Shown here in pieces: positions 3,936 through 7,271 of a DNA stretch of 7,271 bases. Origin of the DNA: Actinomycetes bacterium (GTDB taxonomy: Bacteria; Actinomycetota; Acidimicrobiia; Acidimicrobiales; RAAP-2); assembly GCA_021801615.1 (NCBI GenBank), contig JAJYXS010000002.1:1-7271 (forward strand), read 5' to 3'. The notes under the pieces are model-generated. The model was not told the origin of the DNA. It ran no database searches and saw only the letters and a list, made by a program, of their open reading frames with translations. Positions within the stretch are counted from its first letter, which is position 1; each line of letters opens with the position of its first letter. Position numbers and translations under genes: made by a program.

Positions 3936-5425
3936 CGCCCCACCCGCTCGGGCAGGTCGGCAGGCGCTGCGAAGCGGCCTGCGACGGCCGTGGCCGCGGC
4001 CACGGCTGGTGAGACCAGGTGGGTCCTCCCGCCGCGGCCCTGACGGCCTTCGAAGTTCCGGTTCGAGGTCGACGCGCACCGCTCGCCCGGCGCGAGCTTG
4101 TCTGGGTTCATCCCGAGGCACATCGAGCAGCCAGGCTCCCGCCACTCGAACCCTGCGGCCAGGAACACCGCGTCGAGGCCTTCGGCCTCAGCCTGGGCCT
4201 TCACCCGGTGCGAGCCGGGCACCACGAGCGCTCGGACCCTCTCGTGCACCCGCCGGCCCTCGAGCACCGCGGCCGCCGCCCGAAGGTCCTCGATGCGCGA
4301 ATTCGTGCAGGAGCCGAGGAAGACCGTGTCGACCGGGATGTCACGGATCGGCGTCCCCGGCGCGAGGCCCATGTAGCCGAGCGCTCGGGCCGCCGCGTCG
4401 CGCGCGGCGGGGTCACCGATCTCGTCGGGGTCGGGGACCGCCGCGTCGATGGGGACGACCTGCGCCGGGTTCGTCCCCCAGGTGACGTGGGGGACGAGCG
4501 TCGCCGCGTCCAGCAGGACCTCCTTGGCGAAGGAGGCGTCCGGATCGGAGGGGAGGGTGCGCCACCACTCGAGCGCCTCTTGCCACGCGCGCCCCTTCGG
4601 CGCGTGCGGGCGTCCCTCCAGGTAGGCGAAGGTGGTGTCGTCCGGGGCGACCATTCCTGCACGCGCGCCCGCCTCGATGCTCATGTTGCACAGGGTCATC
4701 CGGCCCTCCATCGACAGGGCCCGGACCGCCTCGCCCCGGTACTCGAGGACGTGGCCGAAGCCGCCGCCGGTGCCGATCCGCCCGATCACCGCCAGCGCGA
4801 GGTCCTTCGCCGTCACGCCCTCGGGCGCACGCCCCTCGACGGTGATCGCCATCGCGCCGGGGCGGACCTGGGGGAGGGTCTGGGTGGCAAGGACGTGCTC
4901 GACCTCGCTCGTGCCGATCCCGAAGGCGAGCGCGCCGAACGCGCCGTGCGTCGAGGTGTGGCTGTCGCCGCAGACCACGATCGTCCCCGGCTGGGTGAGC
5001 CCGAGCTCGGGGCCGATCACGTGGACGATGCCCTGGTTCGGGTCGCCCATGGGGAAGCACCGGATGCCGAACTCGGCGCAGTTCAGGTCCAGGACCTCCA
5101 GCTGGCGCGCCGAGACGGGGTCGGTGACCGAGCCGCCGGTGGTCGGGACGTTGTGGTCGGCGGTCGCGACGGTGAGGTCGGGCCGCCGGACGCGCCGGCC
5201 GGCGAGACGGAGCCCGTCGAAGGCCTGCGGGGACGTCACCTCGTGGACGAGATGGAGGTCGATGTAGAGCAGGTCGGGCTCGTCGCCGCCCGAGCGCACC
5301 ACGTGCGCGTCCCACACCTTGTCGAACAGCGTGCGGCCGGCGGGAGCCACCGAGGAGGTGCCGGCCGCCAGGTTGCCCCTCGAGGTGGTCTCCGGGGTCT
5401 CCGGGGTGGTCGTCGTCTCGCTCAC
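3932..5425 (-). CDS. leuC: 3-isopropylmalate dehydratase large subunit
   Basis: LeuC is the aconitase-family [4Fe-4S] subunit of isopropylmalate isomerase. The 497-residue protein has RTLFDKVWDAHVV (31-43), DLHLVHEVTSPQAFDGL (56-72), ATADHNVPT (87-95), GDSHTSTHGAFGALAFGIGT (153-172), and the three cluster cysteines Cys373 in FLGSCTNSR, and Cys433 and Cys436 in PGCSMCLGMNPD. SNRNFEGRQG (454-463) is also conserved. The preferred start is GTG 5425-5423, which overlaps the greA TGA as GTGA and has AAGGTGGG six to nine bases upstream inside greA. It gives a Thr/Pro/Ser-rich 29-residue extension before the usual family start. A later GTG at residue 26 is possible but has no good ribosome site. One segment reads GTGGGFGHV where most relatives have GTAGGTGYV, a mild variation. 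Translation is likely coupled to greA upstream and leuD downstream. Confidence 0.97.
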   Translation of the reverse strand: MSETTTTPETPETTSRGNLAAGTSSVAPAGRTLFDKVWDAHVVRSGGDEPDLLYIDLHLVHEVTSPQAFDGLRLAGRRVRRPDLTVATADHNVPTTGGSVTDPVSARQLEVLDLNCAEFGIRCFPMGDPNQGIVHVIGPELGLTQPGTIVVCGDSHTSTHGAFGALAFGIGTSEVEHVLATQTLPQVRPGAMAITVEGRAPEGVTAKDLALAVIGRIGTGGGFGHVLEYRGEAVRALSMEGRMTLCNMSIEAGARAGMVAPDDTTFAYLEGRPHAPKGRAWQEALEWWRTLPSDPDASFAKEVLLDAATLVPHVTWGTNPAQVVPIDAAVPDPDEIGDPAARDAAARALGYMGLAPGTPIRDIPVDTVFLGSCTNSRIEDLRAAAAVLEGRRVHERVRALVVPGSHRVKAQAEAEGLDAVFLAAGFEWREPGCSMCLGMNPDKLAPGERCASTSNRNFEGRQGRGGRTHLVSPAVAAATAVAGRFAAPADLPERVGR

Positions 5426-5910
5426 GCGCCCACCTTCACGATCTCGACCGTGAGCTTGCCGCCGGGCGCGTCGTAGTCGACCTTCTCGCCGGCGGACTTG
5501 CCCATGAGCGCCTGGCCGAGCGGGGCGCTCGGGGAGACCACGGGCATGTCGCCGCGGCGCTCCTCGATCGAGCCCACGAAGAATTCCTGCGTCTCGTCGT
5601 CGCCGTCGTAACGGAGCGTGACGACGGCGCCCTGGGTGACGGTGCCGTCGGAGGCGGGGCCGGCCTCCACGATCTCGGCGTGCTTCAGGAGCGCCTGGAG
5701 CTGACGGATCCGCGACTCCATCTTCCCCTGGCTGTCCTTCGCGGCGTGGTAGTCGCCGTTCTCGGAGAGGTCGCCCAGCGCGCGCGCAGCCTCGATCGCC
5801 TTGGCGATCTCCACCCTCCCGCGCGTGGTCAGGTCCTCGAGCTCTGCCTGCAGGCGCTCGTAGGTCTCCGGCGTGAGGCGCGCCGGCGAGGTGCCGGAAG
5901 CGTCGGTCAT
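5422..5910 (-). CDS. greA: Transcription elongation factor GreA
   Basis: GreA inserts its coiled coil into the secondary channel of backtracked RNA polymerase and stimulates cleavage of the nascent transcript. The 162-residue product (E. coli 158) has the N-terminal coiled coil at about residues 12-85. Its tip motif, GDLSENGDYHAAKD (46-59), carries the acidic residues Asp47 and Glu50 that coordinate the catalytic Mg. The C-terminal FKBP-like domain spans about 87-162 and includes VVSPSAPLGQALMGKSAGEKV (124-144). The ATG at 5910 gives the normal family start. There is no Shine-Dalgarno sequence, but TAACCT lies seven bases upstream, so a leaderless transcript is possible. The stop overlaps the leuC GTG by four bases, making greA the first gene of a greA-leuC-leuD unit. 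In other actinobacteria greA is often found near the mycothiol gene mca, so this context is unusual to my knowledge. Confidence 0.96.
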   Translation of the reverse strand: MTDASGTSPARLTPETYERLQAELEDLTTRGRVEIAKAIEAARALGDLSENGDYHAAKDSQGKMESRIRQLQALLKHAEIVEAGPASDGTVTQGAVVTLRYDGDDETQEFFVGSIEERRGDMPVVSPSAPLGQALMGKSAGEKVDYDAPGGKLTVEIVKVGA

Positions 5911-5917
5911 GGCCCAC

Positions 5918-5923
5918 AGGTTA
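5918..5923 (-). promoter_or_regulatory. Candidate -10 box of greA
   Basis: On the minus strand TAACCT (5923 to 5918) fits the TANNNT pattern common in actinobacterial -10 boxes. It ends seven bases before the greA ATG, which would place transcription start at 5911 or 5910 and make the greA message leaderless. I see no convincing -35 box 16-19 bases further upstream, so the call is weak. Confidence 0.3.
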
Positions 5924-5956
5924 CAGCGGCGGCTCCCCGGTTCGGGTCTCGACGCG

Positions 5957-5996
5957 CGCTCGTGCCGGTGCCTGCGTGGCAGGTCGTGCACGAGCG
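5957..5996. promoter_or_regulatory. Imperfect 40-bp palindrome between divergent genes
   Basis: CGCTCGTGC (5957-5965) is exactly complementary to GCACGAGCG (5988-5996). Inside, CCTGC (5971-5975) pairs with GCAGG (5979-5983) around a GTG loop, with a short asymmetric internal loop between the two stems. It lies about 50 bases upstream of the greA start and has no T run on either side. It could be an operator for a dimeric regulator or a transcript hairpin. The function is unknown. Confidence 0.55.
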
Positions 5997-6040
5997 TCCC
6001 GGGAGCCGTGCGAGACTCCCCCCCGGCACGAAGAGCACCG

Positions 6041-6150
6041 CACCGACTGCACGACTGCACCGACCGACCGCACCGACCGACCGCACGACCGCACCGACCG
6101 ACCGCACGACTGCACCGACCGACCGCACCGACCGACCGCACGACTGCACC
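6041..6150. repeat. Compound minisatellite of 13-bp and 8-bp blocks
   Basis: The array is built from block A, CACCGACCGACCG (13 bp), and block B, CACGACTG or CACGACCG (8 bp). The order is: a nine-base B variant (6041), B (6050), A (6058), A (6071), B (6084), A (6092), B (6105), A (6113), A (6126), B (6139), then a partial CACCGATG. The five A blocks are identical. Blocks AAB at 6058-6091 and 6113-6146 recur at a spacing of 55 bp, so there is a higher-order period. The array lies in the divergent region between greA and the secreted-protein gene, ending about 70 bases before the latter's start. Confidence 0.9.
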
Positions 6151-6221
6151 GATGCGGACTGCGTGAAAGGCACCGCACCGCTCGAAGGGCACCCGAGGAC
6201 GCGAACGGAGGGGAGGACCAG

Positions 6222-7271
6222 ATGGGGACGTGGCGCAGGGCGCGCCGAGGCATGGGATGGCGACTGGCAGGCACCGGGCTCTCGGGGCTCTCCCTGCTCG
6301 CGTCGCTCGGCGTCGCAGGGCTGCTCTTGCCCGCGCGTGCAGGAGCGCAGCAGGTGAGGGCGGCGGCGCCGGGCCGCCGAGCGGTTGGAGCCATCGCCCG
6401 CGGCGCCGCCGAGACCGCGCACGCCCCGGTCCTGCAGGAGGTCTGGAGCACGAAGCTCACAGACGGTCCCCACGGCGAAGTGGCGCTCGGCTCGCCCGCG
6501 CTCGCCACACTGGCAGGCGGACCGGCGGTCGTCTTCGGCGACCGCTCGGGCCGTGTCTACGCACTGAGCCTTGCGACTGGCGACCCCGTCCCGGGCTGGC
6601 CGAAGGACCTCGGTGTGCCGGTGACATCGACGCCGTCGGTGTTGAAGCGGCCGGGCACAGCGTACGACACCGTGCTCGTGGGCTCCGGCGACGCGGGCGA
6701 GCCGTGTGCGGGTGGCTACGAGTGGCTGCTCCCGACAGGCGCCCAGGATCTCGTACGCGGGCCGAACCCGCCGACAGACCATTCCTGTGCCGCCAGCGGA
6801 GTCTTCGCAGGGATCGCGATCGGCACACTGGGCGGGGTGACCGGCGCGGTGGCGGGGACGCTCGGACAGGAGACCTACGCGATGAACGCGACAACGGGCG
6901 CGGTCTTGCCGGGGTTCCCGTGGTTCCAGGCGGACACGAACTTCGCGACGCCTGCGATCGCAGACGTGGAAGGAAACGGCGCGAACCAGATCATCGAGGG
7001 CGGCGCGCAGACTGCGGGGCTCGCGTACGGCAGGAAGTACACACAAGGCGGGCACATCCAGGTCCTGAGCGCGACCGGGAGCCTTCTGTGCGTCGACACA
7101 ACCGACGAGTCGGTGAACTCCTCCCCAGCCGTCGGGAAGTTCCTCGCCGGCACAGCGATCGGGATCGTCGCAGGGACCGGGCCGACATTCCCGACAGCCT
7201 CCCAGCACGACCAGGTGATCGCCGTCAATACCGATTGCAAGCCTGTCTGGGCGAGAACGCTCGCGGGCACA
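6222..7271 (+). CDS. Secreted beta-propeller-like (FG-GAP/VCBS or PQQ-type) protein, N-terminal part
   Basis: The frame starts at ATG 6222, eight bases after GGAGGGGAGG, and runs 350 codons off the right edge. Residues 1-42 are a signal peptide: an Arg-rich start (WRRARRGMGWR), a hydrophobic core (LSGLSLLASLGVAGLLL) and an ARAGA-QQ cleavage region. The two-arginine n-region lacks a full twin-arginine motif. The mature part shows recurrent propeller-like strands: SPALATLAGGPAVVFGDRSG (91-110) with RVYALSLATGDPVPGWP (111-127), STPSVL (136-141), ETYAMNATTGAVLPGFPW (217-234), ATPAIADVEGNGANQIIEGG (242-261), IQVLSATGSLLC (279-290), NSSPAVGKF (299-307) and QVIAVNTDCKPVW (331-343). The ADVEGNG segment resembles the calcium loop of FG-GAP/VCBS repeats, and the A-x-x-x-x-T-G turns resemble PQQ-type blades. 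Four cysteines (162, 189, 290, 339) could form disulfides outside the cell. The role is unknown, perhaps a cell-surface or extracellular binding protein. Confidence 0.8.
   Translation, partial: MGTWRRARRGMGWRLAGTGLSGLSLLASLGVAGLLLPARAGAQQVRAAAPGRRAVGAIARGAAETAHAPVLQEVWSTKLTDGPHGEVALGSPALATLAGGPAVVFGDRSGRVYALSLATGDPVPGWPKDLGVPVTSTPSVLKRPGTAYDTVLVGSGDAGEPCAGGYEWLLPTGAQDLVRGPNPPTDHSCAASGVFAGIAIGTLGGVTGAVAGTLGQETYAMNATTGAVLPGFPWFQADTNFATPAIADVEGNGANQIIEGGAQTAGLAYGRKYTQGGHIQVLSATGSLLCVDTTDESVNSSPAVGKFLAGTAIGIVAGTGPTFPTASQHDQVIAVNTDCKPVWARTLAGT

Noticed and set aside
4019..5476. Long plus-strand open frame opposite leuC
   Set aside because: It is a shadow of leuC caused by codon bias, with no recognisable motif.
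6041..6150. CRISPR-like array
   Set aside because: The blocks are 8 and 13 bp, contiguous, with no unique spacers and no cas genes nearby.
5907..7208. 433-codon open frame on the minus strand across the minisatellite and the secreted-protein gene
   Set aside because: It translates the repeat array into an artificial SVGAVVRSVGAV pattern and is Arg-rich elsewhere. The plus-strand gene has a ribosome site and signal peptide.

Overview
The window is GC-rich DNA with strongly G/C-biased third codon positions. It carries a long actinobacterial-type 2-isopropylmalate synthase, GTG starts and several possible leaderless start sites. Together these point to an Actinomycetota chromosome. I cannot place it below phylum level from sequence alone.

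Layout. (1) Positions 1-171 hold the end of a thioredoxin-like gene. (2) Positions 172-1440 are a gene-poor, decaying stretch. It has a possible small membrane protein behind a promoter with a 10-bp tandem repeat, a 28-bp tandem duplication that breaks reading frame, a degenerate RelE-type toxin with a 31-bp tandem duplication in its 3' end, the first codons of what looks like its Phd/YefM-type antitoxin, and a possible 51-residue membrane-anchored protein on the minus strand. (3) Positions 1441-3334 hold leuA behind a compact attenuation leader: promoter, 10-codon leader peptide with three consecutive Leu codons, then a hairpin with a six-T run. The promoter spacing suggests the leader peptide is translated from a leaderless transcript. 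(4) Positions 3270-5910 on the minus strand hold greA, leuC and leuD with 4-nt stop/start overlaps at both junctions. leuD runs convergently into leuA, and the two genes overlap by 65 nt. (5) Positions 5911-6221 form a divergent intergenic region with an imperfect palindrome and a compound minisatellite of 13-bp and 8-bp blocks. (6) From 6222 a secreted beta-propeller-like protein runs off the right edge.

Function. LeuA makes 2-isopropylmalate from acetyl-CoA and 2-oxoisovalerate. LeuC and LeuD form the isomerase for the next step of leucine synthesis. leuA has its own Leu-sensing leader, whereas leuCD is translationally chained to the transcript-cleavage factor GreA, so the two halves of the pathway appear to be under different control. 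A theme of the window is the number of short perfect or near-perfect tandem duplications (10, 15, 28 and 31 bp, plus the 13/8-bp array), which suggests recent slippage-type events. I see no CRISPR array, insertion sequence, tRNA or rRNA. The most interesting objects are the leuA leader, the 31-bp duplication that appears to repair the toxin frame, the greA-leuC-leuD coupling with its antisense overlap into leuA, and the 13/8-bp array.
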